From NCBI GenBank assembly GCA_029050415.1, contig JAIDMU010000200.1, positions 1 to 5,361 on the forward strand: DNA of 5,361 bases. Direction: 5' to 3'. Below are positions 1 through 5,361 of the stretch, piece by piece (the stretch's first letter is position 1; every line of letters begins with the position of its first letter). Below the pieces are notes generated by a model that had not been told where the DNA came from, made no database searches, and was given only the letters and a program-made list of their open reading frames with translations. The stretch is from Malacoplasma sp. (GTDB lineage: Bacteria; Bacillota_I; Bacilli_A; Mycoplasmatales; Mycoplasmoidaceae). The translations under genes were made by a program, and so were the position numbers.

Positions 1-47
1 GTATGATCAAACATTTTAGCAATTTTTTGTATTTCTAATTTTTCCAT
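1..47 (-). CDS. Partial gene, first 15 codons; possible deoxyribose-phosphate aldolase
   Basis: An ATG at 47-45 opens a frame that runs off the window edge, so only the N-terminus is visible: MEKLEIQKIAKMFDHT, the last residue inferred from two bases. A weak Shine-Dalgarno AGAGAA lies at 59-54, six bases before the ATG, and the start follows the rpsR terminator, as expected for a new transcription unit. The string I-A-K-M-F-D-H-T resembles the N-terminal I-A-x-x-I-D-H-T-L-L-K segment of class I deoxyribose-phosphate aldolase (DeoC), which cleaves deoxyribose-5-phosphate to glyceraldehyde-3-phosphate and acetaldehyde. That would fit the deoxyribosyltransferase gene upstream. With about 15 residues this is a guess: the reading frame is likely real, the product is not established. 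Confidence 0.5.
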   Translation of the reverse strand, partial: MEKLEIQKIAKMFDH

Positions 48-67
48 AAATTTTTCTCTGTAAAACT

Positions 68-97
68 ATATTAATCTTATATAAAAAAATGGGTAAA
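68..97 (-). promoter_or_regulatory. Possible promoter of the partial gene
   Basis: On the minus strand a TTTACC (97-92) and a TAATAT (73-68) are separated by 18 bases, giving a -35/-10 pair in the gap between the rpsR terminator and the next start codon. Both boxes are only partial matches and the DNA is very AT-rich, so chance is a real possibility. Confidence 0.3.
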
Positions 98-130
98 TAA
101 TAAAAAAGTAGAAATATAAAATTTCTACTT
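98..130 (-). terminator. Rho-independent terminator after rpsR
   Basis: A perfect 10-bp inverted repeat (AAGTAGAAAT at 106-115 and its complement at 121-130) surrounds a 5-base loop. On the minus strand it begins 11 bases after the rpsR stop and is followed by a T-rich tract (TTTTATTATTT). The stem is AT-rich, as is usual in this genome. No matching T-run follows it on the plus strand, so it is oriented to end the rpsF-ssb-rpsR transcript. Confidence 0.8.
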
Positions 131-141
131 AATATAATCAA

Positions 142-852
142 TTAATCTTTAATAAAAGGGATTAATGCAACAATTCTTGCTCTTTTAATTGCATTAGAAA
201 CTCTAGTTTGGTGTTTTGAACAAGAACTAGTAACTTTTCTAGAAGCAATTTTTAAATTATGAGTTAAATATTTGTACAATAATTCAACATCTTTGTAATC
301 CACATGTTCAATTCCTTTTGCACAAAGTTTACAAAATCTTTTTCTTCTTCCAAATTTATTTGGATAACCTCTGTTATATTTTGCAAAATGTGTTTTTTCT
401 CCTGAACTAAAATCCTTTTTAAATTCAGTTTTTTCTTTTGGTTTTGCAATTGTTGAAGATTCACTTTTACTTGTAGTTGTTTTAGTTTGTTTAGGTTCTT
501 CTTTTGTGATTTCTGTTTTTTTAGATTCTACTTTTTTAACATCAGTAGATGCACTTATTTTTTCATCTTTAGATACTTTTGTTTTTTTAGCTGAAACTGA
601 TTTAGTTTTAGAAACTGCTTCAACTGCTTTTTTTGTTACTTTCTTTTCTTCTTTTTTAACTGCTTTTTTAGTTTCTTTTTTTGTTTCTACTTTTTTAGCA
701 GGTGCTGTTTTAGTTGCTTTTGTTGCTGCTTTAGTTTTACTTTCTGTTTTTTTAGCTGCAACTTTTTTTTCTGTTTTCTTTTCTACTTTTTTAGCAGGAG
801 TTGCTTTTTTAGTAGTAGCTTTTTTAGCTGTGGTTTTTGATTTTTTTTCCAT
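142..852 (-). CDS. rpsR: Ribosomal protein S18 with a very long lysine-rich N-terminal extension
   Basis: Encodes 236 aa. Residues from about 151 to 236 are a clear bS18, the small-subunit platform protein that pairs with S6: G-R-R-K-R-F-C-K-L-C, then H-V-D-Y-K-D, then A-I-K-R-A-R and the C-terminal L-I-P-F-I. Cys174, Cys177, Cys211 and His214 form a C-x2-C / C-x2-H set, matching the metal-binding type of S18. Normal S18 is about 75-100 aa; here about 145 residues precede it, one third lysine, with Ala, Thr, Ser and Glu and no arginine before residue 161. The start is well supported: TGGAG at 868-864, 18 nt after ssb, and no other Met anywhere in the protein. The tail is likely disordered and basic. 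It is the last gene of rpsF-ssb-rpsR. Confidence 0.95.
   Translation of the reverse strand: MEKKSKTTAKKATTKKATPAKKVEKKTEKKVAAKKTESKTKAATKATKTAPAKKVETKKETKKAVKKEEKKVTKKAVEAVSKTKSVSAKKTKVSKDEKISASTDVKKVESKKTEITKEEPKQTKTTTSKSESSTIAKPKEKTEFKKDFSSGEKTHFAKYNRGYPNKFGRRKRFCKLCAKGIEHVDYKDVELLYKYLTHNLKIASRKVTSSCSKHQTRVSNAIKRARIVALIPFIKD
418..849 (-). repeat. Lys/Ala/Thr-rich low-complexity coding repeat inside rpsR
   Basis: This stretch encodes residues 2-145 of the S18 protein. I count about 50 lysines and no arginine. Short units such as PAKKVE, TKKA and KKTE recur. At DNA level an 18-base sequence, ttctacttttttagcagg, occurs exactly twice (685-702 and 781-798, both encoding PAKKVE), and a shorter related copy lies near 526-540. 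The pattern suggests growth by slippage or unequal exchange within the gene while keeping the frame. It looks like the lysine/alanine/proline-rich tails of histone H1-like proteins, a resemblance of composition rather than evidence of homology. Confidence 0.85.
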
Positions 853-870
853 TATATTAAATACTCCAAA

Positions 871-1419
871 TTAATCTTTAAATTCATCTAATCAATCTAA
901 ATTAACAACACTGTCAGAATCATCTTCACTCATTGCGAATGGATCATCATTAAAACTACTTGAATTGTTTGGTTTATTATTATTAGAAAATTCCATATCC
1001 TCAAATTGTTTTAAAACATCTTCTTCAGTTTTAACTGCACTTTGATTATCATTTGATTTAGTAAAATTGCTTTTATAATTTTTATCAAGAGATGAAGGAA
1101 TATTAGTATCATTATTTTTTGTGTATAAAGGTTTAATAGATTCAATTACTACCTCAATAACATAAACTGTTTTTCCTTCTTTTGAAACATAACTTCTTCT
1201 TATTAATTTTCCATCAATTGCTACTAAATCACCCTTGTGCAAATAAGCATTAATAAAGTTTGCTGTACTTTGTCATGCAACACATGGAAAGAAGTAAGTT
1301 TCATTTTTGTTTCAATTATCACTTGAAGCAACTGAAATTCGAGATTGAGTTATCCCATTTTGTGTAACAAATTGTTGTGGATCTTGTGCAAGTCTCCCTA
1401 CCATAAATACTTTGTTCAT
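871..1419 (-). CDS. ssb: Single-stranded DNA-binding protein
   Basis: Encodes 182 aa with UGA read as Trp at residues 36, 49 and 176; a standard-code reading would wrongly break it. Residues 1-105 are the OB fold: M-N-K-V-F-M-V-G-R-L start, F-x-V-A-W in strand 3 (F-P-C-V-A-W, 44-49), K-G-D-L-V-A-I-D-G-K-L (62-72), and Y-V-I-E-V-V. SSB coats single-stranded DNA in replication and repair as a tetramer. Residues 106-157 are Asn/Ser-rich linker. The C-terminus is acidic, but the usual terminal D-D-x-P-F tip is not at the end: D-D-P-F is internal (158-161) and the protein ends W-L-D-E-F-K-D. The start is fixed by AAGGGG at 1431-1426, six bases upstream. It sits 33 nt after rpsF and 18 nt before rpsR, the classic firmicute/mollicute arrangement. 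Confidence 0.95.
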
Positions 1420-1452
1420 ATTTGTCCCCTTATTAATGAAATACTAAATCAA

Positions 1453-1890
1453 TTAAATATCAGTTAATTTAACTGGTGTAGTATCTCTTTCTTTTTTTAT
1501 TTTTTCTTGTTCAGCAAGAGTTTGTTCTTTAATTCTTTTATATCTTTCAGCTCTAAACTGAGATCTAATAATTTTTTTAGGATTAGTTTTTGCTTTATAA
1601 CCATAATCCTTTTCTAGGTTAATAATTAAATGTCTTAAAATTTCTTTTTTTAATAATGTAACACGTCTAAATTCTTTAATTGATTCAGAGTTTTCATTAT
1701 AAAAATTAAGTATAAAATAATAACCCCTAGTTTTTTTCTTTATAGGATAAGCTAAATCTTTTAAACCTCACTTATCTAATTTAAAATCCCTAGAGTCTTT
1801 TAAGATCGTTTTTAAATCATTTACAACGCTAACTGCTTCTGTTTCTTTAACAGAACCATCCACAACTAGCATAATTTCATATTTTGGCAT
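1453..1890 (-). CDS. rpsF: Ribosomal protein S6
   Basis: Encodes 145 aa with one UGA Trp (residue 41). Typical bS6 features: [10 protein letters not shown] start, [12 protein letters not shown] (40-50), K-x-x-R-G-Y-Y-F-I-L (53-61), and the [14 protein letters not shown] helix (75-88). S6 binds S18 on the 30S platform. Bacterial S6 is often close to 95-100 aa, so the highly charged segment from about residue 100 to 145 (lysine, arginine and glutamate-rich, helical in appearance) is a C-terminal extension; extended S6 proteins are known in other mollicutes. The start follows AGGAG at 1907-1903 with a rather long 12-base spacer. First gene of the rpsF-ssb-rpsR operon, preceded by a structured leader. 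Confidence 0.95.
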
Positions 1891-1902
1891 TATTTATTAA
1901 TT

Positions 1903-1939
1903 CTCCTCTTTATGGATATAGCCTAAACTCGGCAAAGAG
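1903..1939 (-). promoter_or_regulatory. rpsF leader: candidate S6:S18-binding autoregulatory RNA
   Basis: On the minus strand, CTCTTT (1939-1934) pairs with AAAGAG (1911-1906) as an outer stem. Directly inside, GCC (1933-1931) pairs with GGC (1923-1921) over a seven-base loop beginning with G, so the strand reads G-C-C-G. An unpaired TATATCCAT (1920-1912) lies on the 3' side as an asymmetric bulge. A stem carrying a CCG trinucleotide next to an asymmetric bulge just upstream of rpsF is the described S6:S18 motif, which mimics the 16S rRNA site of the S6:S18 dimer. The outer stem's 3' strand shares two bases with the Shine-Dalgarno AGGAG (1907-1903), so binding by surplus S6:S18 could block initiation. 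Matched from memory of the motif, not by a covariance search. Confidence 0.7.
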
Positions 1940-1962
1940 TGCATTTGTGATTTTAAAATGCA

Positions 1963-1977
1963 ATTATAATTATAACA
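1963..1977 (-). promoter_or_regulatory. Promoter of the rpsF-ssb-rpsR operon
   Basis: Minus-strand TGTTATAAT (1977-1969) is a perfect extended -10 (TG-n-TATAAT). A second TATAAT follows at 1968-1963. No good -35 is found at 16-18 bases; TTGATT at 2002-1997 is 22 bases away. Extended -10 promoters can work without a -35. Transcription would start near 1962-1955, leaving a leader of roughly 65-72 nt that contains the S6:S18-type fold. Confidence 0.65.
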
Positions 1978-2013
1978 ATTTATTATTTATTTTATTAATC
2001 AATCTGTTATAAT
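1969..2013. repeat. 9-bp inverted repeat overlapping the rpsF promoter
   Basis: ATTATAACA at 1969-1977 and TGTTATAAT at 2005-2013 are perfect complements separated by 27 bases. The lower arm is the extended -10 of the rpsF promoter on the minus strand; the upper arm is the same extended -10 sequence facing the other way. The upper arm starts seven bases after the ndt stop. It might be a weak terminator for ndt or an operator, but in DNA this AT-rich it may be chance. Confidence 0.35.
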
Positions 2014-2019
2014 AATTTT

Positions 2020-2469
2020 CTATTTTTTCACCAATATTTTACTAATTTCATTTAAAGCGTCTTTAAAACTATAAACTAGTTTCCCATATTTTAAAATTCC
2101 TCCTAAAACATAATGATTCATTGAGTAGGTTGGAATCTCATATTTATTTGCTGATTTAATTCTAATATCTGAATTAACACAAATAATGTGTTTTATTTTA
2201 AGAGCAATAGCTATTCCCAATTCCATAATAACACCTGGATCATTGTTAGTAATATCTGCTAAAAAAATATCACAATTAACAATTTCTTTTGTATCACCAT
2301 TAAAAATATCAATTGGTGTAGGAAGATTTTCTTTATTAGTGTTAAATGGTTGTTCGATTGGATTAAAGACATTTAGATTGAAAAACTTTTCTTTTAAAAT
2401 TATTCCTTCTTTTTTTCTTTGTGCAATCTCAGCTTCATTAAATAAAGAACCTGCTAAATATAATTTCAT
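2020..2469 (-). CDS. Nucleoside 2-deoxyribosyltransferase family protein
   Basis: Encodes 149 aa, ending in TAG. Enzymes of this family (NDT; Pfam Nuc_deoxyrib_tr) move 2-deoxyribose between bases, or hydrolyse deoxynucleotides, in cytoplasmic nucleoside salvage. Evidence: N-terminal M-K-L-Y-L-A-G-S-L-F with the substrate-pocket Tyr4, the N-C-D-I-F-L-A-D-I strand with Asp67 and Asp72, and D-P-G-V-I-M-E-L-G-I-A with Asp77 and Glu83, the expected nucleophile. Length agrees with the family (about 150-160 aa). The ATG at 2469 is chosen because AGGAG (2480-2476) lies six bases before it and the homology begins there; the open frame upstream runs through a terminator. It stands alone between two transcription units. 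Exact substrate (purine, pyrimidine or nucleotide) cannot be read from the sequence. Confidence 0.88.
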   Translation of the reverse strand: MKLYLAGSLFNEAEIAQRKKEGIILKEKFFNLNVFNPIEQPFNTNKENLPTPIDIFNGDTKEIVNCDIFLADITNNDPGVIMELGIAIALKIKHIICVNSDIRIKSANKYEIPTYSMNHYVLGGILKYGKLVYSFKDALNEISKILVKK

Positions 2470-2475
2470 TATTTT

Positions 2476-2496
2476 CTCCTCTATGTAAAAATTATA
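2476..2496 (-). promoter_or_regulatory. -10 box and ribosome binding site of the deoxyribosyltransferase gene
   Basis: A perfect TATAAT (2496-2491, minus strand) begins two bases after the stem of the upstream terminator. AGGAG follows at 2480-2476, six bases before the ATG. The expected transcription start is near 2484, leaving a leader of only about 15 nt. No recognisable -35 exists, since that position falls inside the terminator hairpin; hence the promoter is likely but unproven. Confidence 0.5.
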
Positions 2497-2497
2497 A

Positions 2498-2527
2498 AAA
2501 AAATAGAAGCACAAACTTCTATTTTTT
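2498..2527 (-). terminator. Rho-independent terminator of the infB-rbfA operon
   Basis: A perfect 12-bp stem (2498-2509 with 2516-2527) encloses the six-base loop CACAAA. On the minus strand it starts nine bases after the stop codon of the membrane protein and runs into TTTATAATTTTT. T-rich sequence flanks both sides, so it could terminate in either direction, although I see no plus-strand gene for it to serve. Confidence 0.85.
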
Positions 2528-2536
2528 GTTTTTTTA

Positions 2537-3217
2537 TTATTGTAATGGAGAATATCCAATTACTTGATTGAATACAACTGATGATAATGGTATTACCAAA
2601 ATTAAAAGAATTGCAGAAATTGATAAAATAACTAAATTCGAATTAACAAAAGCCTTGCTTCGGTGTACGTTATTAACTCCAACAAACCATAAAGCTAATA
2701 ATACAATGTATGGAATTGGAATTAAACAAATTGAAATTCCACAAAAAATAATTGAAGTCTTGGTTAACCCACCATAAATATTTACTGCAGGAATTCATTT
2801 ACTAGTATCTGTTGCTGAATAAAAGTAAGGACCTAAAAAACCAACTACAACACATGCATAAATTAATAGTATAACAGTAATTGAAATTACAACTATTCAA
2901 AACTTTTTTAAAAAGTTATCATCCCTTAATTTATTTTCTAAACCTATTAGTTTATTTTTAGCAGAAAGAGATTTTTTTGCTAAACTTTTTTCTTTTCTCT
3001 TTTCTTTAGCAAAATCTCTTTTTGATTTTTCAAATTTTTCAAAAAAAGTTTCATTTTTATCTTTAATACTTAAGTTTTTAGATACAGGAGTTGTGGGAAT
3101 TGCATTGTTAACTTCTGGTTTTGTTTCTTCATTTTTTGCTGCAACATTTTTAAAATCACTTGAATTAAAAACAGATCCACTATTTTTATTAATATCTTTA
3201 TTTTTATTATCAGGCAT
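2537..3217 (-). CDS. Unrecognised membrane protein with charged N-terminal domain, three TM helices
   Basis: Encodes 226 aa with UGA Trp at 107 and 141 and UGG Trp at 177. I do not recognise a family. Residues 1-55 are polar, Asn/Lys-rich and probably disordered. Residues 56-100 are a strongly charged helical or coiled-coil-like segment dense in Lys, Glu and Arg. Three hydrophobic segments follow: about 107-129, 154-181 (with P-I-P-Y kink) and 195-216. Lysines before helix 1 and the H-R-S-K loop after helix 2 predict the N-terminus in the cytoplasm by the positive-inside rule. No signal-peptidase site or lipobox. The start at 3217 is two bases after the rbfA stop, and its likely ribosome site AAAGGA (3234-3229) lies within the end of rbfA, so translation is probably coupled. 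Last gene before the terminator. Confidence 0.85.
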
Positions 3218-3219
3218 AA

Positions 3220-3567
3220 TTATTTGTTTCCTTTAATTTGTTCTAATAATGAATTAATTTCATCTATTTTATCAATTGATTCATCATTTAAAAAAACAAC
3301 TGCAGGGACTTTTCTTAAATTTAAGTTTTTAGCTAAAACTGTTCTAAAAAATCCAGAAGCTGCATTTATTTTTTTTAATATTTTAGTTATCATTGTTTTA
3401 TCATAACAACTTATATAAATTTTAGCAATACTTTTGTCTTTTGATAACTTTACATAATGAACCGTAGCTAATTTTATAGTTGAATCATAAATTTGATTTG
3501 AAATTGCACTTGAAATCAAGTCAAAAATAATTGATTCATATCTTTCTATTCTTATATTATTACTCAT
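3220..3567 (-). CDS. rbfA: 30S ribosome-binding factor RbfA
   Basis: Encodes 115 aa, the usual size. RbfA is a KH-type protein that binds the 30S subunit and helps finish the 5' end of 16S rRNA. Visible signature: start with R-I-E-R-Y-E-S-I-I-F, a central D-K-S-I-A-K-I-Y-I-S strand, then A-K-N-L-N-L-R-K-V-P-A-V-V-F and the closing D-E-S-I-D-K-I-D-E-I-N-S-L-L segment, the family's most conserved part. AGAGGA at 3578-3573 is five bases before the ATG. The ATG lies inside the last codons of infB in another frame (8-nt overlap), so the two are translationally coupled; infB-rbfA adjacency is standard in Firmicutes. Confidence 0.95.
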   Translation of the reverse strand: MSNNIRIERYESIIFDLISSAISNQIYDSTIKLATVHYVKLSKDKSIAKIYISCYDKTMITKILKKINAASGFFRTVLAKNLNLRKVPAVVFLNDESIDKIDEINSLLEQIKGNK

Positions 3568-5361
3568 TGTTTTCCTCTACAATTTCATATATTTCAACTA
3601 TATCACCTTCAATAAAATCATTAAAATTTTCCAAAGTAAACCCACATTCTTTTCCAGCTAATGCATTATTTATTGATTCTTTACCATGTTTTAATGAATT
3701 AATTTTAGCACCAGAAATTATTTCAGCATTTTTTCTTTTTATTCTAGCTAATGCATTTCTTTTAATTTCACCAGTTAAAACACGACACCCTGCAATCTTA
3801 CCAATTGAAGAATGCTGTCATATTTGTCTAACTTCTACAGTTCCTAATTCTTTTTCAACATAAACTGGATCTAATATTCCTTTTAATAGTTTTTCTATCT
3901 CATCTTTTATTTGATAAATAATATTATAATTTTTTATTTTTATTCCCATTGATGTTGCATAATCACTTACTTTTAGTGATGTTTTTAAATTAAAAGAAAT
4001 AATTAAAGATTTTGATGTTCTTGCTAAATCTATGTCTGATTCTTTAATGTGCCCAATAGCTCCTCTAATTACATTCAATTTAGTACCTGGAATATCAAGT
4101 GATTTTAATAAACTTTTAATTGCTTCTAATGAACCATTATTATCTGTTTTTAAAATGATATTTAATTCTTTATTATCAATATTTGATTCTGATAAATTAC
4201 TTGTAAAATTTAATAATTTTTTCTTAGTATTTTGCTGTCTTTTTGCACTAAGTTCTTTTAATAATTTTTCATCTTTAGTAACAATTCATTTATCACCTGA
4301 TTTTGGAATACCATTTAAACCACTTATTCTTACTGGTGTTGATGGAGTGGCAAATTTAATTTCTTTTTTATTATAATCAACCATCTTTTTTACTTTTCCA
4401 TAAAATTCACCAACTAAAATATAATCATTTACAGCAAGGGTTCCACTTTGAACTAATAGGTCTGCAACTGCACCTTCACCTTTATCCATACTTGCTTCAA
4501 TTGCAATTCCGTTAGCTAAACGGTCTTTATTTGCTTTTAATTCCATTATTTCAGCTGTTAAAATAATTGCTTCTAAAAGTTCATTGATTCCAGTTCCATT
4601 AATTGCTGAACCTTTCACAACCATTGTTTTTCCACCTCATTCTTCACAAACAACATCTTTATCAGAAAGTTGTGTCAAAATTTTATCAATGTTAATTGTT
4701 GGCTTATCCATTTTATTAATAAAAACAATAATAGGAACTTTAGCATATAAAGCATGATCAATTGCTTCCTCAGTTTGGGGTTTTAGTCCATCATCAGCTG
4801 CAACAACTAAAACAACAATATCAGTTAAGTCTGCACCAACAGCACGCATTTTTGAAAATGCTTCATGACCAGGGGTATCTATAAAAGTAATCAAATTCTT
4901 TTTTCATTCAACTTGATAAGCACCAATACTTTGTGTGATTTTACCAGCTTCTTTTTCTGCTATATTAGTTTTTCTAATTGTATCTAACAGTGTAGTTTTT
5001 CCATGATCAACATGACCCATAATAGTTACAATTGGAGGTCTTTTAACTAAATGTTCTGCCTTATCTTCAAACTTAATGTTATCCAAAAAGTTATCTTCAT
5101 TAATCTGAAGTTCTTTTTTAAAATCATATCCAAATTCTAAACAAAGTTCTCCTATTTGTCTTTCATCTAATAAAGTATTTAAGTTGCAAGTAACTCCATT
5201 TAAAAATAAGTGTTTGATTATTTCTGAACTACTTTTATTAATTTTTTTTGAAAATTCATCAATAGTTAAATTGTTAGTAAATACAAAAACTCCATTTTTA
5301 ATTCCTATTTCTACTTTTTTAAACTGTGACTTAATATCAATATTTGATCTATTATCAACAC
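3560..5361 (-). CDS. infB: Translation initiation factor IF2, 5' end missing
   Basis: 599 codons are visible before the TAA at 3562-3560; mollicute IF2 is a little over 600 aa, so probably only a few dozen residues or fewer are missing. IF2 is the GTPase that brings fMet-tRNA to the 30S subunit and promotes 50S joining. Numbering from 5359: a short N-terminal IF2_N-like region (about 20-75, with [12 protein letters not shown]), then G1 G-H-V-D-H-G-K-T (115-122), G3 D-T-P-G-H (161-165), G4 N-K-M-D (215-218), G5 S-A (251-252), domains II and III, and a C-terminal domain with [10 protein letters not shown] and K-E-C-G-F. Four in-frame UGA codons at 4906, 4639, 4288 and 3820 must be Trp; all GTPase motifs are intact, so it is not a pseudogene. 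The N-terminus is short, without the long charged region of enterobacterial IF2. Confidence 0.97.

Noticed and set aside
264..464. Minus-strand 66-aa frame inside rpsR
   Set aside because: Out-of-frame overlap with the conserved S18 domain; no ribosome site or family match.
418..849. Lysine-rich tail as a separate histone-like gene fused by a sequencing error
   Set aside because: No stop, internal start or ribosome site separates it from the S18 domain, and it begins at the normal place after ssb; a genuine fusion or extension is simpler.
506..874. Plus-strand 122-aa hydrophobic frame
   Set aside because: It is the antisense of the lysine-rich S18 tail: reverse complements of AAA/GCT/ACT-type codons give Phe/Leu/Val/Ala/Ser. 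No ribosome site or family resemblance.
1950..1959. ATTTTAAAAT palindrome near the rpsF transcription start as an operator
   Set aside because: A 10-bp A/T-only palindrome is expected by chance in such AT-rich DNA, and nothing else supports it.
2186..2488. Plus-strand 100-aa frame antisense to the deoxyribosyltransferase
   Set aside because: The minus strand has catalytic motifs, ribosome site and stop; the plus frame has no recognisable features.
2470..2559. Open frame extending the deoxyribosyltransferase 30 codons upstream
   Set aside because: It crosses the terminator hairpin at 2498-2527 and lacks a ribosome site, while the internal ATG at 2469 has a good AGGAG and matches the family's N-terminus.
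2568..2777. Plus-strand 69-aa frame
   Set aside because: It lies opposite the transmembrane half of the membrane protein, which is continuous on the minus strand once UGA is read as Trp.
3224..4376. Plus-strand frames at 3224-3406, 3531-3863 and 4032-4376
   Set aside because: They overlap rbfA and infB in antisense; conserved IF2 and RbfA sequence is on the other strand.
3560..5361. infB as a broken pseudogene with several internal stops
   Set aside because: All apparent stops are UGA in one unbroken frame, and GTPase motifs G1, G3, G4 and G5 and the C-terminal domain are intact; other genes here also use UGA for Trp.

Overview
The window is AT-rich DNA in which every gene I can support lies on the minus strand. 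Genes are packed with gaps of a few dozen bases or small overlaps. UGA is read as tryptophan: IF2, SSB, ribosomal protein S6 and a membrane protein stay intact only if in-frame UGA codons are translated, and I count ten UGA Trp codons against one UGG. With the low GC, this points to a mollicute. The IF2 and S18 style suggests, by inference only, the Spiroplasma / Entomoplasma / Mycoplasma mycoides branch.

In transcription order (high to low coordinates) there are four blocks. (1) A translation operon: infB (IF2, nearly complete, 5' end outside the window), rbfA overlapping it by 8 nt, and an unrecognised three-helix membrane protein starting 2 nt after rbfA. It ends in a 12-bp stem terminator at 2498-2527. 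(2) A single gene for a nucleoside 2-deoxyribosyltransferase-family enzyme, whose promoter sits just behind that terminator. (3) The rpsF-ssb-rpsR operon (S6, SSB, S18), with an extended -10 promoter and a 5' leader that folds like the known S6:S18-binding rpsF leader; it ends in a hairpin at 106-130. (4) The first 15 codons of a further gene, perhaps deoxyribose-phosphate aldolase (deoC).

The genes are mostly core: translation initiation (IF2), 30S maturation (RbfA), two ribosomal proteins that bind each other on the 30S platform, and SSB. The deoxyribosyltransferase and the possible DeoC would belong to deoxynucleoside salvage, on which mollicutes rely.

I see no CRISPR array, insertion sequence, tRNA or rRNA, and no clear new defence or mobile system. 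The points most worth a second look are a roughly 145-residue lysine-rich, arginine-free tail on S18, the membrane protein translationally coupled to IF2/RbfA, the S6:S18 leader whose stem reaches into the Shine-Dalgarno site, and an SSB whose C-terminus lacks the usual acidic-PF tip.
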